Of a DNA stretch of 64,000 nucleotides, positions 18,046 through 28,200 are shown one piece after another. Every line of letters begins with the position of its first letter. Positions within the stretch are counted from its first letter, which is position 1. This stretch comes from Bacteroidia bacterium. GTDB taxonomy: Bacteria; Bacteroidota; Bacteroidia; AKYH767-A; OLB10. The notes below the pieces were generated by a model, which saw nothing but the letters and a program-made list of their open reading frames with translations, was not told where the DNA came from and ran no database searches. A program made the translations under genes and the position numbers. The stretch is from contig JAEUTH010000016.1 of assembly GCA_016788165.1 (NCBI GenBank), forward strand, positions 1 through 64,000. The letters are read 5' to 3'.

Positions 18046-19084
18046 ACCAAGTCATTACAATCAATTGGTGCCTTTGGTAAGGCAAGTTTTAATATCCGGT
18101 AATTCATTACATGCACATAGTTACGATTTTCAAAAGTGGCATTGGAAATATTTTGATTTAAAGCATGCTAAGCCATTAATATACTTGTGTTTAGAAGGCG
18201 ATGAAATAATTGGTTATTATCATTGTCCGGTTTATGAAGGAATAATTGAAACAAAACCGGTTTTAATAGCCATGGTGCAGGATGTTGGCATAACTGAAAA
18301 AGCACGCGGCAAAGGCGTTTTTGCACAACTTGCCAAATTTGCAAACCATGATTTGGCCAAAAATCAGATTGATTTTGTAATTACCTATCCCAATGATAAG
18401 AGTTTGCCAACCTTTATCAAATACAACCAATATCAATTGATAGCTACCTTAGACGCATTAATATTACCTGTAAAATCATCTTTAATAATTGCTCAAAAAC
18501 TTCCTAGGTTTTTAGCTGAAATTTTTGGCGCTTCAATAGATACACTATTTAGCACCACACATAAAACTTGGCAACCACAACAAATTGGTATTGTACCTGA
18601 ATTTAACACAGAAATGATTCAGATTTTTGAGCTGCACTACAACCAATTTCAAAACTATATAAAGCGCAGCATGCATTATCTTAAATGGCGTTTCGAAGCT
18701 AAACCTAACCATACACACTTTATTATAAATGCAAGCTTCGACAACAAAATACATACCGTGCTTGTATTTGGAATCGAAGATTTATTAGGTGTAAAAGCTG
18801 CCGTACTTTTAGACTATGCAACAACAAACCCAAATGCAATGGCCAATGCCATGCTTCAATTAGCAAAAAACAGTGGCAAATATTTTAACCACGATGTTGC
18901 CATGTTTTATACTTCAAGCCTACCGCATAATAGCAAGGTGTTGCAAAAATGTGGGTTCATAAAAATTCCGAAAAAACTCAACCCACGGCCTTTAAACTTA
19001 ATGGCAAAAAACATTACAACAACTAATGATGCTTATTTGGCTGGTAAATGGCAGGTTACGCTTAGCGAATGGGATGTTTTGTAA
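18005..19084 (+). CDS. GNAT-family N-acetyltransferase
   Basis: This is a 359-residue protein. I choose the ATG at 18005, giving MLSNSLPLRFCKAEPSHYNQ; a TTG 21 bases earlier is in frame but less likely. The start overlaps the deacetylase coding region by 41 bases in another frame, which suggests translational coupling. The N-terminal half has a GNAT core with the acetyl-CoA loop (VGITEKARGKGVFAQL, RGKG pattern). The C-terminal half is a second, less conserved domain with SMHYLKWRFEAKPNH, seen in acetyltransferases of surface-polysaccharide clusters. With the deacetylase and amidotransferase upstream, it probably modifies an amino sugar; the substrate is not known. Confidence 0.85.
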   Translation: MLSNSLPLRFCKAEPSHYNQLVPLVRQVLISGNSLHAHSYDFQKWHWKYFDLKHAKPLIYLCLEGDEIIGYYHCPVYEGIIETKPVLIAMVQDVGITEKARGKGVFAQLAKFANHDLAKNQIDFVITYPNDKSLPTFIKYNQYQLIATLDALILPVKSSLIIAQKLPRFLAEIFGASIDTLFSTTHKTWQPQQIGIVPEFNTEMIQIFELHYNQFQNYIKRSMHYLKWRFEAKPNHTHFIINASFDNKIHTVLVFGIEDLLGVKAAVLLDYATTNPNAMANAMLQLAKNSGKYFNHDVAMFYTSSLPHNSKVLQKCGFIKIPKKLNPRPLNLMAKNITTTNDAYLAGKWQVTLSEWDVL

Positions 19085-19141
19085 TAAGCAAATAAGCCAA
19101 CAAATACAAAAGTTTAAAACTAAAGCTGTTATTAACATTGC

Positions 19142-19172
19142 TTGCGTTCACATTGAAAATTAATTTTCTTTG
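19142..19172 (+). promoter_or_regulatory. Candidate pckA promoter
   Basis: TTG (19142-19144), 20 bases, then TTTCTTTG (19165-19172), seven of eight matches to TAnnTTTG. The implied leader before the pckA ATG is about 35 bases. Confidence 0.35.
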
Positions 19173-19209
19173 CCGGCCTAAAAATCAGAAACTTTAAACA
19201 CAAAATATT

Positions 19210-20826
19210 ATGAGCGAATTCGGAACAAAAGCACCCGGTGCATCCTTAGCCGAAATTGGTTTAAAAAATGTAAGTGCTGCTTACTGGAATCTTAGTCCTG
19301 CCGAACTGGTTGAAGAAACCATTTTAAGTGGTGAAGGTGTACTTTCAAGTACCGGAGCCTTAGCAGTTGACACAGGCGAATTTACAGGCCGTTCACCCAA
19401 AGACAAATTTGTGGTATGTGATGACGAAACCGAAAATTCAGTTTGGTGGAGCGATGTAAACATCAAATTTCCGAAAGAAAAATTTGAACCACTTTACAAC
19501 CGCATGTGCGCCTATTTTGCAGGCAAAGAGGTATATGTACGCGATAGTTATGCCTGTGCCGACCCCAATTACCGTATGAACATAAGGGTAGTTACCGAAT
19601 TGCCCTGGAGTAATTTATTTGCCAATAATTTATTCTTACGCCCAACTGCTGACGAACTAAAAACCTTTAAGCATGACTGGTTAATATTAAATGCCCCCGG
19701 TTTTAAAGCCGACCCGGCAATTGACGGCACACGTCAACACAATTTTGCCATTGTAAACTTCACCAAAAAAATGATCATCATTGGTGGTACAGGTTATACG
19801 GGCGAAATTAAAAAGGGAATTTTCAGCGTACTTAATTACGTATTGCCACATCACCACAAAGTACTAAGTATGCATTGCAGCGCCAATATTGGCAAAGCAG
19901 GCGATACAGCACTGTTTTTTGGTTTAAGTGGTACAGGCAAAACAACATTAAGTGCCGATCCAAACCGTGGTTTAATAGGCGATGATGAACATGGATGGAG
20001 CGATAAAACCGTATTTAACTTTGAAGGTGGTTGCTATGCAAAGTGTGTAAATTTAAGTGCCGAAAAAGAACCCGAAATATTTAAAGCAGTTAAGTTTGGC
20101 GCCTTGTTAGAAAACATTGAATTTTATGAAGGCACTACACAGGTTGATTATGACAACATAAGCAAAACTGAAAATACACGTGTTGCCTACCCCATAAATC
20201 ATATCGAAAATGCCGTTGAACCATCGGTAGCTCCTTCACCAAAAAATATTTTCTTTTTAACATGCGATGCCTTTGGAGTGTTGCCTCCAATAAGCAGGTT
20301 AACCATACCACAAGCTATGTATCATTTTATAAGTGGCTACACTGCAAAGGTTGCCGGTACCGAAGTAGGCGTTACCGAACCAACAACCACTTTTAGCGCA
20401 TGCTTTGGTAAAGTGTTTCTACCACTACATCCGGGCAAGTATGCCGAATTATTAGGCGCAAAATTAAGAAACGATACCAGCATTAAAGTTTGGTTGGTTA
20501 ATACCGGCTGGAGTGGCGGCTCTTATGGCACAGGCAGCCGTATGAAACTTAGTTATACGCGTGCAATGATATCGGCAGCATTAAACGGTGAATTAGATAA
20601 AGTTGCCTTTGAAAAATTACCTGTTTTTGGTTTAGAAATGCCAACCACATGCCCTAATGTACCGGTAGAAATTTTAAACCCGCGCAACACCTGGGCCGAT
20701 AAAGCAGCTTATGATGCGAAAGCAATTGACCTTGCTAATAAGTTTATTAAAAACTTTGAACAATATGCTTCAGGGGCCAGTAAGGAAACTTTAGATGCTG
20801 CACCCAAATTAGCTATTGAAGCATAA
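19210..20826 (+). CDS. pckA: Phosphoenolpyruvate carboxykinase (ATP)
   Basis: This 538-residue enzyme converts oxaloacetate and ATP to phosphoenolpyruvate, CO2 and ADP, the first committed step of gluconeogenesis. The ATP-type is shown by the kinase-1a loop GLSGTGKTTLS, kinase-2 motif LIGDDEHGW, the substrate motif FTGRSPKDKF near residue 60 and the NTGWSGGSYGTGSRM region. Length is normal. The ATG at 19210 is preceded by a plausible promoter. It stands alone and ends at a bidirectional hairpin. Its position next to a bicarbonate/carbonic anhydrase group is suggestive only. Confidence 0.98.
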   Translation: MSEFGTKAPGASLAEIGLKNVSAAYWNLSPAELVEETILSGEGVLSSTGALAVDTGEFTGRSPKDKFVVCDDETENSVWWSDVNIKFPKEKFEPLYNRMCAYFAGKEVYVRDSYACADPNYRMNIRVVTELPWSNLFANNLFLRPTADELKTFKHDWLILNAPGFKADPAIDGTRQHNFAIVNFTKKMIIIGGTGYTGEIKKGIFSVLNYVLPHHHKVLSMHCSANIGKAGDTALFFGLSGTGKTTLSADPNRGLIGDDEHGWSDKTVFNFEGGCYAKCVNLSAEKEPEIFKAVKFGALLENIEFYEGTTQVDYDNISKTENTRVAYPINHIENAVEPSVAPSPKNIFFLTCDAFGVLPPISRLTIPQAMYHFISGYTAKVAGTEVGVTEPTTTFSACFGKVFLPLHPGKYAELLGAKLRNDTSIKVWLVNTGWSGGSYGTGSRMKLSYTRAMISAALNGELDKVAFEKLPVFGLEMPTTCPNVPVEILNPRNTWADKAAYDAKAIDLANKFIKNFEQYASGASKETLDAAPKLAIEA

Positions 20827-20844
20827 TTACAAATGCTGTGTGAT

Positions 20845-20882
20845 AAAAAAAGAGCTTGCTAAAATATTAGCAGGCTCTTTTT
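20845..20882. terminator. Bidirectional terminator
   Basis: AAAAAGAGC-TTGCTAA pairs with TTAGCA-GGCTCTTTTT with one mismatch and a short AT loop; A and T runs flank it. It lies between the convergent ends of pckA and the serine hydrolase gene. Confidence 0.85.
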
Positions 20883-20941
20883 GTTTTCGATAGATTATTT
20901 TAAAAAAAACAGCCAAAAGCTATTTAATTCCGAACATTAAA

Positions 20942-22240
20942 TCAGATTTTAATAATGCGTTTATAATAAACCTTACCGGCTGTTTTTAATTTTAAAAGGT
21001 AAATGCCACTATTAAGATTTGGCAATGTAAATGTTGATTTAACAGGTTTAAAACAGTGTAATAAGACGCCCCAATTATTATAAATTTCAAATTGTTCGAT
21101 GGGCATTGTTACTTCAACATTAACAAGATCTGCTGCCGGGTTTGGAAAAACATTAAGCCTGAATGATGTTGGTTCGCTTATCGCATTAGCAGTACAAATT
21201 ATTTGATTTAATATAATCCATATAGAATCATTGAATACAGTAGGTGCATTTGAATTTGTATAGGGTGCATTTCCCATTCGTATAACAACCAAATTCTGAG
21301 ACGGAACCACATTAATAATTTGTCCATTCTTACCTAATGCTGCATACATATCAGCAGGCGCATGCGAAAAAAGATTTCCCTGAAAAGTAAATTGCAATTG
21401 AGGTAACATAAAACTGGCTTTGCCATTTAACCACCACAAATAACCATATGATTGATTTAGGTTTTGAGATGTGTTAATCATTTGGTTGAAGTAATTGGTA
21501 TCGGATAATACGGCATTACCATTCCAAACACCATTTGCATTCATCAACAAACCAAAGCGCGCCATAGCCTGCGGCTTACTATAAAAGACATTATTAAAAC
21601 CACTGGGTAAAAACAAACCGCTTATACCTGTTAAACCAAGTTTAGATGCTGTGTAAGAATTTAGTGATTGACCGGTAGCGGTTTCTATTACACTATCCAA
21701 CAATGTATATGGTGCATTATGATAGGCCCACCTGCTACCGGCCTGTGCTTTATAAATTAAACAAGTATCTAAGGTGCAGTAATTGTCGGGCACACCATCA
21801 TCTAAACCGGTAGTCATACTTAACTGATGCTTTATTGTTATTGCATCTTCTTGTGCAGCAGTACAAGCAGTAAAGCCGGCACCTAAATATTTTGATGTTG
21901 TATCGGTAATATTCAGATAGCCCTCTTGTTGCGCTATACCCACCATAAATGCTGTTAACGATTTGCCTGCCGAAGCCCAATACCATACACTATCAGCCGT
22001 AAAAGTGCCAAAATATTTTTCCAACACCAGTTTACCATCTTTTAATACAATAAAAGCTTTGGAGTTATTTTGTTCCAAATAATTGTAAAGCGTATCAATG
22101 TAAGGTTGGCACCAGCCCAATGAAGCTGGTGCTATGGTATCCCAGTTGTTTTGAGTTGGAAAGTATAAACTTTGCGCCTTTAAATTTCCATTTATTAATA
22201 ATGTAATAACCAGCGCAGCAATAAAAACTCGTGTTTTCAA
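20942..22240 (-). CDS. Secreted serine hydrolase (class C beta-lactamase fold) with T9SS signal
   Basis: This is a 432-residue exported hydrolase. The signal peptide ends near residue 22 (LINGNLKAQ). The catalytic SxxK motif is SAGK at residues 90-93, and the second-motif tyrosine is in YHN (WAYHNAPYT), both as in beta-lactamase/esterase/DD-peptidase family proteins (Pfam Beta-lactamase). A conserved GLLMNANGVWNG follows. The C terminus is a T9SS type A domain (VFPNPAADLVNV ... YYKRIIKI). The likely activity is an esterase or peptidase on an outside substrate, not drug resistance. It starts 36 bases after the carbonic anhydrase stop and could be co-transcribed with it, although no functional link is obvious. 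Confidence 0.88.
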   Translation of the reverse strand: MKTRVFIAALVITLLINGNLKAQSLYFPTQNNWDTIAPASLGWCQPYIDTLYNYLEQNNSKAFIVLKDGKLVLEKYFGTFTADSVWYWASAGKSLTAFMVGIAQQEGYLNITDTTSKYLGAGFTACTAAQEDAITIKHQLSMTTGLDDGVPDNYCTLDTCLIYKAQAGSRWAYHNAPYTLLDSVIETATGQSLNSYTASKLGLTGISGLFLPSGFNNVFYSKPQAMARFGLLMNANGVWNGNAVLSDTNYFNQMINTSQNLNQSYGYLWWLNGKASFMLPQLQFTFQGNLFSHAPADMYAALGKNGQIINVVPSQNLVVIRMGNAPYTNSNAPTVFNDSIWIILNQIICTANAISEPTSFRLNVFPNPAADLVNVEVTMPIEQFEIYNNWGVLLHCFKPVKSTFTLPNLNSGIYLLKLKTAGKVYYKRIIKI

Positions 22241-22276
22241 TCGAAGTAAATTTCTGACTTTGACACCAATTCCTTA

Positions 22277-22912
22277 TTATAGTTTAAACTGATAAATCTT
22301 TTCTAAATCACTTGCCTGACGGTAGCTAACATCTAAGTCCTGAATAATACCGTCTGCAATATCATATACCCATCCATGCACATGTAAAGGTTGGTTGTTA
22401 CGCCAGGCATTTTGCACAATAGAAGTTTTACATAAATCGGTAACCTGTTCTTGTACATTCAATTCAACAAATCGGTTTTCGCGGGCCTTTATATCCTCAA
22501 TTGCCTCCAATTCATCGCTATGCATTCTGTAAACATCTTTTAAATGGCGTAACCAATTATCTATTAAGCCAAATTGTTTATTACCCATTGCCGCAATTAC
22601 ACCACCACAGCCATAATGACCACAAACAATAATGTGTTTTACTTTTAAAACTTCTACGGCATAAGATAATACGCTTAACATATTCATGTCGGTATGTACA
22701 ACCATATTTGCAATGTTGCGATGTACAAATATTTCGCCAGGCCGTGTGCCTGTAACTTCGTTAGCGGGCACACGGCTATCACTGCAACCTATCCATAAAT
22801 ATTCAGGACTTTGTCCTTTGGCTAAGGTTTCAAAATAAGTTGGGTCAAGTTCCAATTGTTTGGCTACCCATTGTTTATTACTGTCTAATAATTTTTGATA
22901 CGATTTTTCCAT
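22277..22912 (-). CDS. Beta-class carbonic anhydrase
   Basis: This 211-residue cytoplasmic zinc enzyme interconverts CO2 and bicarbonate. Zinc ligands are Cys43 (CSDSR), His99 and Cys102 (HYGCGG), and the catalytic Asp45-Arg47 dyad is present. The plant-type signature EYLWIGCSDSRVPANEVTG is intact and the length is normal for the Can type. The gene begins 4 bases after the SulP transporter stop, so they form one operon. Co-occurrence of SulP proteins with carbonic anhydrases is a known pattern for bicarbonate transport, and this favours bicarbonate over sulfate as the substrate of the neighbour. Confidence 0.96.
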   Translation of the reverse strand: MEKSYQKLLDSNKQWVAKQLELDPTYFETLAKGQSPEYLWIGCSDSRVPANEVTGTRPGEIFVHRNIANMVVHTDMNMLSVLSYAVEVLKVKHIIVCGHYGCGGVIAAMGNKQFGLIDNWLRHLKDVYRMHSDELEAIEDIKARENRFVELNVQEQVTDLCKTSIVQNAWRNNQPLHVHGWVYDIADGIIQDLDVSYRQASDLEKIYQFKL

Positions 22913-22916
22913 AATA

Positions 22917-24524
22917 TTAATGTCCTGATGAAATGTAATAATGATTGTTAATTTGATATTCTTCTTTAAAACCTACAAGGGTTAATTTAATTTGCTTTAA
23001 GGGTGCTTTTATGTCTCTAAACTCCTTAATAAACTCCAACACATCAAAGTCTATATAATAAGTTTCTGATGCATTTATAATAACGGTACTGTTTTTAGGC
23101 AAATGATCTAATGATTCGCGAATACTCGCTTTGTTTAAAAAAGATACTTCTTGCGAAAGTTTGATAGTGATTATATCGCCTTCTTTATGTTCTTCTTCAT
23201 GAAAGTAGTACGAGTTTTTAAAATTACCATGTAAAATGGCAATACTGGCCGAAAGAAATCCCACAATAACGCCAATTAGTAAACCTTCGCCACGTACAGC
23301 AGGGACCAAGCCAAATAAATCAATTCCTAAAATTACTGTTACCGTCATAAAGAACGGAATATATTGGTACTTCCCATTTTTAATCATGTCTTTAAAAATG
23401 GAAATTTTACAAAGTTTGTAACCTGTAATAAGTAAAACTGCAGCCAATGCCGACAACGGAATTTTATTAAGTATAAATGGGATGGTTACTACACATACCA
23501 GCAATAAGAATCCATGAAACATGGTTGATAAACGGGTTTTAGCACCTGCATTTACATTGGCACTACTGCGTACAATAACACTTGTTATAGGCAAGCCACC
23601 AATCAAACCGGATAGGGTGTTACCAATTCCTTGGGCAACCAATTCTCTGTTTGTATTGGTTACATTTCTATCGGGGTCAATATTATCAATGGCTTCAATA
23701 CTAAGCATGGTTTCGAGCGAAGCAATTAATGCAATCATTACACCTGTAACCCAAACTTTACTTTCTAAAAAGCCTTCAAAATCGGGCATTTTAAAAAAAC
23801 TGAAAAACTCATGTGCACTTTCGGCTTCGTTTATGTTTACCAAATGGGTGTTATCAATTGCAAATGAGTTTCCAGTAAAATGTAGCAGCTCATTAATTAA
23901 AACAGCTACCGTAACGGCTATTAATGCGCCCGGTATGCCTTTTAATTTGGCTTTAACTTTAGGTTTGTCGCAAATTAAAATTATTGCAATAGATAGCAAA
24001 CAAATTAAAAACACACCTACATTCAGATGCATGATATCTTCTAATATATGATCGCTTTCATCTACCATGATAAACTCTGAAAAATCACCCTTCACATTTT
24101 CATTATAACCAAAAGCATGGGGTATTTGTTTGGCAATAATCAAAATACCAATACATGTGAGCATGCCCTTTATAACACTGCTGGGAAAATAATTTGAAAT
24201 ACCGCCTAAACTGGCCAAGCCCATTGCAATTTGTAAAACTCCGGCTATAACAACAGCACAAAGGAATAATTGAAAACTGCCTACATTTAGTATGGCTGCT
24301 AAAACTAATGCTGCTAAACCGGCTGCCGGTCCACTTACGCTTAAATGCGAAGCACTGAAATAACCAATAATTAATCCGCCAATAATGCCGGATATAATAC
24401 CACTAAAAAATGGAGCGCCACTGGCTAAGCTAATACCTAAACATAAAGGAAGTGCAACTAAAAACACAACTATGCCAGAAGACAAATCGGTTCGCACCGA
24501 TGAAAACATCGAAATTTTTGTCAT
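22917..24524 (-). CDS. SulP-family anion (probably bicarbonate) transporter
   Basis: This 535-residue inner-membrane protein has 10-14 hydrophobic segments. It has the SulP N-terminal pattern RTDLSSGIVVFLVALPLCLGISLASGAPFFSG and the conserved GNTLSGLIGGLPITSVIVRSSANVNAG. A short C-terminal STAS-like domain is present at about residues 440-530 (TVIINASETYYIDFDVLEFI). The substrate is inferred: the next gene, 4 bases away, encodes a beta-carbonic anhydrase, which suits a bicarbonate symporter. No sulfate-assimilation gene is nearby. The start ATG at 24524 fits the family. Confidence 0.92.
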   Translation of the reverse strand: MTKISMFSSVRTDLSSGIVVFLVALPLCLGISLASGAPFFSGIISGIIGGLIIGYFSASHLSVSGPAAGLAALVLAAILNVGSFQLFLCAVVIAGVLQIAMGLASLGGISNYFPSSVIKGMLTCIGILIIAKQIPHAFGYNENVKGDFSEFIMVDESDHILEDIMHLNVGVFLICLLSIAIILICDKPKVKAKLKGIPGALIAVTVAVLINELLHFTGNSFAIDNTHLVNINEAESAHEFFSFFKMPDFEGFLESKVWVTGVMIALIASLETMLSIEAIDNIDPDRNVTNTNRELVAQGIGNTLSGLIGGLPITSVIVRSSANVNAGAKTRLSTMFHGFLLLVCVVTIPFILNKIPLSALAAVLLITGYKLCKISIFKDMIKNGKYQYIPFFMTVTVILGIDLFGLVPAVRGEGLLIGVIVGFLSASIAILHGNFKNSYYFHEEEHKEGDIITIKLSQEVSFLNKASIRESLDHLPKNSTVIINASETYYIDFDVLEFIKEFRDIKAPLKQIKLTLVGFKEEYQINNHYYISSGH

Positions 24525-24592
24525 AATAAATTATAAATAAATAGTAGCCTTAAACAGGCTAATTGTTTGAAAATAGTAAATAAAAAAAATGC

Positions 24593-24901
24593 TTAAGCCA
24601 CCTGCTTTTTAGGTGGTTGCAGTAAAATTTTACTGTGATCAAACCCTTTATTTATAAACCGATACACATGAAAATCAACAAAATAACACATAGGCTCAAG
24701 TACACTTTCAGTTTGAGTTATGCATATTTTATCATGTATGGTTTCTTCAATTAAATTTAAATTCGGAATGGGCGTATCCAATGAATGCTCAATTTGATTT
24801 GCATTGCGGGCAATACAATAATTTACGGTAGCAACTACACTGCCGTAAAGGTTTACAACAGAAAAAAACACAAATAAAATAATGAGTTTGCGTTGCGACA
24901 T
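24593..24901 (-). CDS. Small hypothetical membrane or exported protein
   Basis: This is a 102-residue protein that I do not recognise. Residues 6-26 are hydrophobic (LIILFVFFSVVNLYGSVVATV) and may be a signal anchor; the rest is polar with cysteines in YCIARN, DKICI and EPMCYF, and a basic end (PPKKQVA). It lies 68 bases upstream of the SulP gene in the same direction, with an A-rich stretch before its ATG. A weak hairpin (TAGCCT/AGGCTA, 24545-24561) lies between it and SulP. The frame is intact but evidence for expression is only positional, so it is a moderate call. Confidence 0.55.
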   Translation of the reverse strand: MSQRKLIILFVFFSVVNLYGSVVATVNYCIARNANQIEHSLDTPIPNLNLIEETIHDKICITQTESVLEPMCYFVDFHVYRFINKGFDHSKILLQPPKKQVA

Positions 24902-25214
24902 TTTTATTTTAAAACCTATTTTTAAAGAGTAATTAATATCCGTTTAAGTGGTTGCGCTACTTAACAACATTTTTACTTCTATTATATCGGTCGGCAAAAA
25001 AATTAATTTATTTTAAAATCGAAATAGACATATTAAAAATCTATATGTTGCTAAGCAATAATTAACAGTATCATTTTAAGTTGCAGCTTAAATAAAGAAA
25101 CCTCAAAAATTTTTAAAATTTGACAACTAATTAAACTTGTAATATTTATTAAGTAAGCGCTTGTCGTGCTATGTTTGCAAACGCAAAAAAACCCCAACCC
25201 TTTAACTTTTAATT
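24902..25214. other. AT-rich intergenic region between divergent genes
   Basis: This 313-base gap separates the divergent small hypothetical gene and susC. It is very AT-rich. The only signal I can support is a perfect -7 box for susC near its right end. I see no tRNA, hairpin terminator or repeat in it. Confidence 0.6.
25170..25177 (+). promoter_or_regulatory. Candidate -7 box of the susC operon
   Basis: TATGTTTG is a perfect TAnnTTTG match 37 bases before the susC ATG. No TTG was found at the usual distance upstream, so an activator or alternative sigma factor may be needed. Confidence 0.45.
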
Positions 25215-28200
25215 ATGGCTAAAAAACTACTGTTACTATTTGTAATTTTTCCACTATCAATATGGGGTCAGCAAATTACCGGATTGGTTAAAACGGTTGA
25301 CGAAAAAGAAGCCATGCCTTTTGTAACTGTAAGCAATAATAAGGGTAAAGTAAGTGCAACCGATTTAGAAGGTCGCTTTCAAATTGATGCAAATTTAAAT
25401 GATACGCTTACTTTTTCATTTGTTAGTTATCAAACCATTAAAGTAGTTGTTACAAAAAACTACATAGAAGTGCATATGCAACGTATAACATCGCAAATGC
25501 ATGAGGTAATGGTTACGGCTTTAGGTGTTAGCCGACAAAAACGTTCATTAGGATACTCAACTGAAAAAGTAGAAGGCAAACAATTAGCCGAAAGCAATGC
25601 ACCTAACATTTTAAATGCTATTACCGGTAAAGCTGCTGGTGTACAAATTACCAATCCCGATGGTGTGGATGGTGGTACAACCCGTATAACTATTAGAGGA
25701 AACAACAGTGTTTCGGGCAATAACCAACCACTCATAGTTGTTGACGGAATTCCACTTAGTAACGACCCCGGCTTAACTAACATTGGACGCGGACAAGATT
25801 GGGGTTCGGCAATTAACAACATAAACATGATGGATGTTGACGACATTCAAATTTTAAAAGGCGGTGCTGCATCGGCCTTATATGGTTCGCGTGGCGCAAA
25901 TGGTGTGGTGCTTATTACCATGAAAAAAGGCAAACAACAAAAAGGATTGGGCATTACCTATAACACCAACTTTAAATTTACCACACCTGCTCGTTATCGA
26001 AAAGTTCAGAATATTTATGGTGGTGGCGCACCGGATACCACATATACGCAGCCTGCGTTTCAGGTAGGTATTGATGGCATACCGGTACATCCGCAATTAA
26101 CAGCCGATGCATCTTTTGGCTACCCGGGTTCGGCACTATCATGGGGGCCAAAAATGGAAGGACAAGAAATCCGATGGTGGGATGGTACTTTAAAACCATG
26201 GAGTGCACAACCCGATAATATTAAATTGCCATTTCAAACCGGTAGTCAGTTTACACATAATGTATCGGTAGAAGGTGGTGGCGATATTGGGACCATGCGT
26301 GTATCTATTTCGCGTACCGATAATACGCCCATAGTTCACAACAGCAATTTTAATCAAACTTCGGTAGCCACAGCCGGTAACATTAAAGTGAGCGATAAAC
26401 TTAATGTGGGCATCAGCAGCCAGTATGTAATTTATAATCGCCTAAACAGCCCTATGTTAGGCGAGTCAGAAAATTCGTTTAACAAAGCTTTACTGTATTC
26501 ATACCCGCGTAGCTGGCAAGGCGAAGATTATTATAACCACACCTTGGCAAACGGTACGCGCAATCCAATGGATGGATATCCCTATTTATATATTGACAAG
26601 TATTTATGGTGGAACTATTACAACAGAAACACCACTTTAAACCGATCGAAATTAGTTGGCGGTATTACATTAAATTATGCTATTACACCTTGGCTAAATT
26701 TTATGGGTCGTTCGGGTTTAGATTATACCGATGATGATTATGAAACCAAAGGCAAACCATCCGATATCGTTGGACTTCAAAACGGTTACTACGGCATACA
26801 ACAAGGACGTGACAAAAGTTACAATCATGAATTTTTGTTTACTGCAACACGCGAAAAAATATTAGGCTCCGAGTTTAATGTGAGTTTAAACTTAGGTGGT
26901 GCTACCTGGAATAGAGATATGAGCAGCTTGCAAGCACGCTCAGGTACGTGGTATTTTCCTAATTGGTACAACCTATCCAATTACACGCAACCAACTTATG
27001 GTCAGGATAGTGCCGGCAATACCATTGTAATAAATGCCGGTGATAACATCAGTACACTGGTGCCGGTTACCAATTATTATAAAAAGCGCATTAATTCAGT
27101 TTATGGTTTTGCCAATATCAGCTACAAAGATTTTTTATTTGTTGAACTTACTGCACGTAACGATTGGTCATCAACCTTACCCGATAATGCCAACTCCTAC
27201 TTTTATCCGGGCATATCGGTTAGTTTTATTGCAACAGATGCACTCAATATAAAAACCAATACATTAAACTTTTTAAAACTGCGTGCCGGTGCATCACAAA
27301 CCGCAACAGATACCGACCCGTTTCAAACCGAGTTTTATTATAAAACCAGTTTGTTTGGTTCGCAACAGGCATCAACTTACCCCAATGTAATACCTCCAAC
27401 CAATTTAAAACCACAACGTGTAAACGATTTCGAATTAGGTACGAACATGGGCTTTTTTAACGACAGGCTTACATTAGATTTTACCTACTATTACAAATAT
27501 GCATTCGATCAGATATTAAAAACACCTCTTCCGGGGTCGGCAGGCGCATCGTCTGTATTGATTAACGAAGGCGCAATAAGCAATAACGGTTTCGAGTTTA
27601 TTTTAAATGGAACTATTTTAGACCGCAAAAACTTTACATTTAAAGCCGGTGTAAACGTATCACGTAATCGTAACCGGGTTGAAAGTTTAGGCGATTATGC
27701 CGACATATATATTTTAGCTGATATATGGGGCGAAAACGGCCCGCAAATGGCTTTGCAGGAAGGCGATTTTTTTGGAACCATTGTGGGATGGGATTACGTT
27801 TATAAAGATGGCAAACCAGTAGTTAACGAAGCAGGCACTGCCTATTTATTAAGCGATAAACGTGTGCCATTAGCCAATGCTGCCCCACATTTTATTGCCG
27901 GCCTAACCACTGAATTTAAATATAAAAATTTTTCATTACGTACTTTAATTGATACCAAATGGGGTGGCTCAATTTATAGCGGCAGTTATGTAACCGGTTT
28001 ACAAACCGGCCAAAGCCCTGCCACACTTGATGAGCGCGAAGGCAACGGTTTGCCCTTTACCGACCCATCGGGCAACACATCAAACGTAGGTGTGATATTG
28101 CCCGGTGTTCATGCCGATGGCACACCCAATACTACTGTTGTACATTACTACTACAAGTACATGCCAAATGCTGGCGGATGGGGACATTTTCTTACACGTC

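Noticed and set aside
23521-24051. 176-residue plus-strand open frame inside the SulP gene
   Set aside because: It is antisense to well-conserved SulP sequence; the length comes from the reverse-complement of hydrophobic codons.
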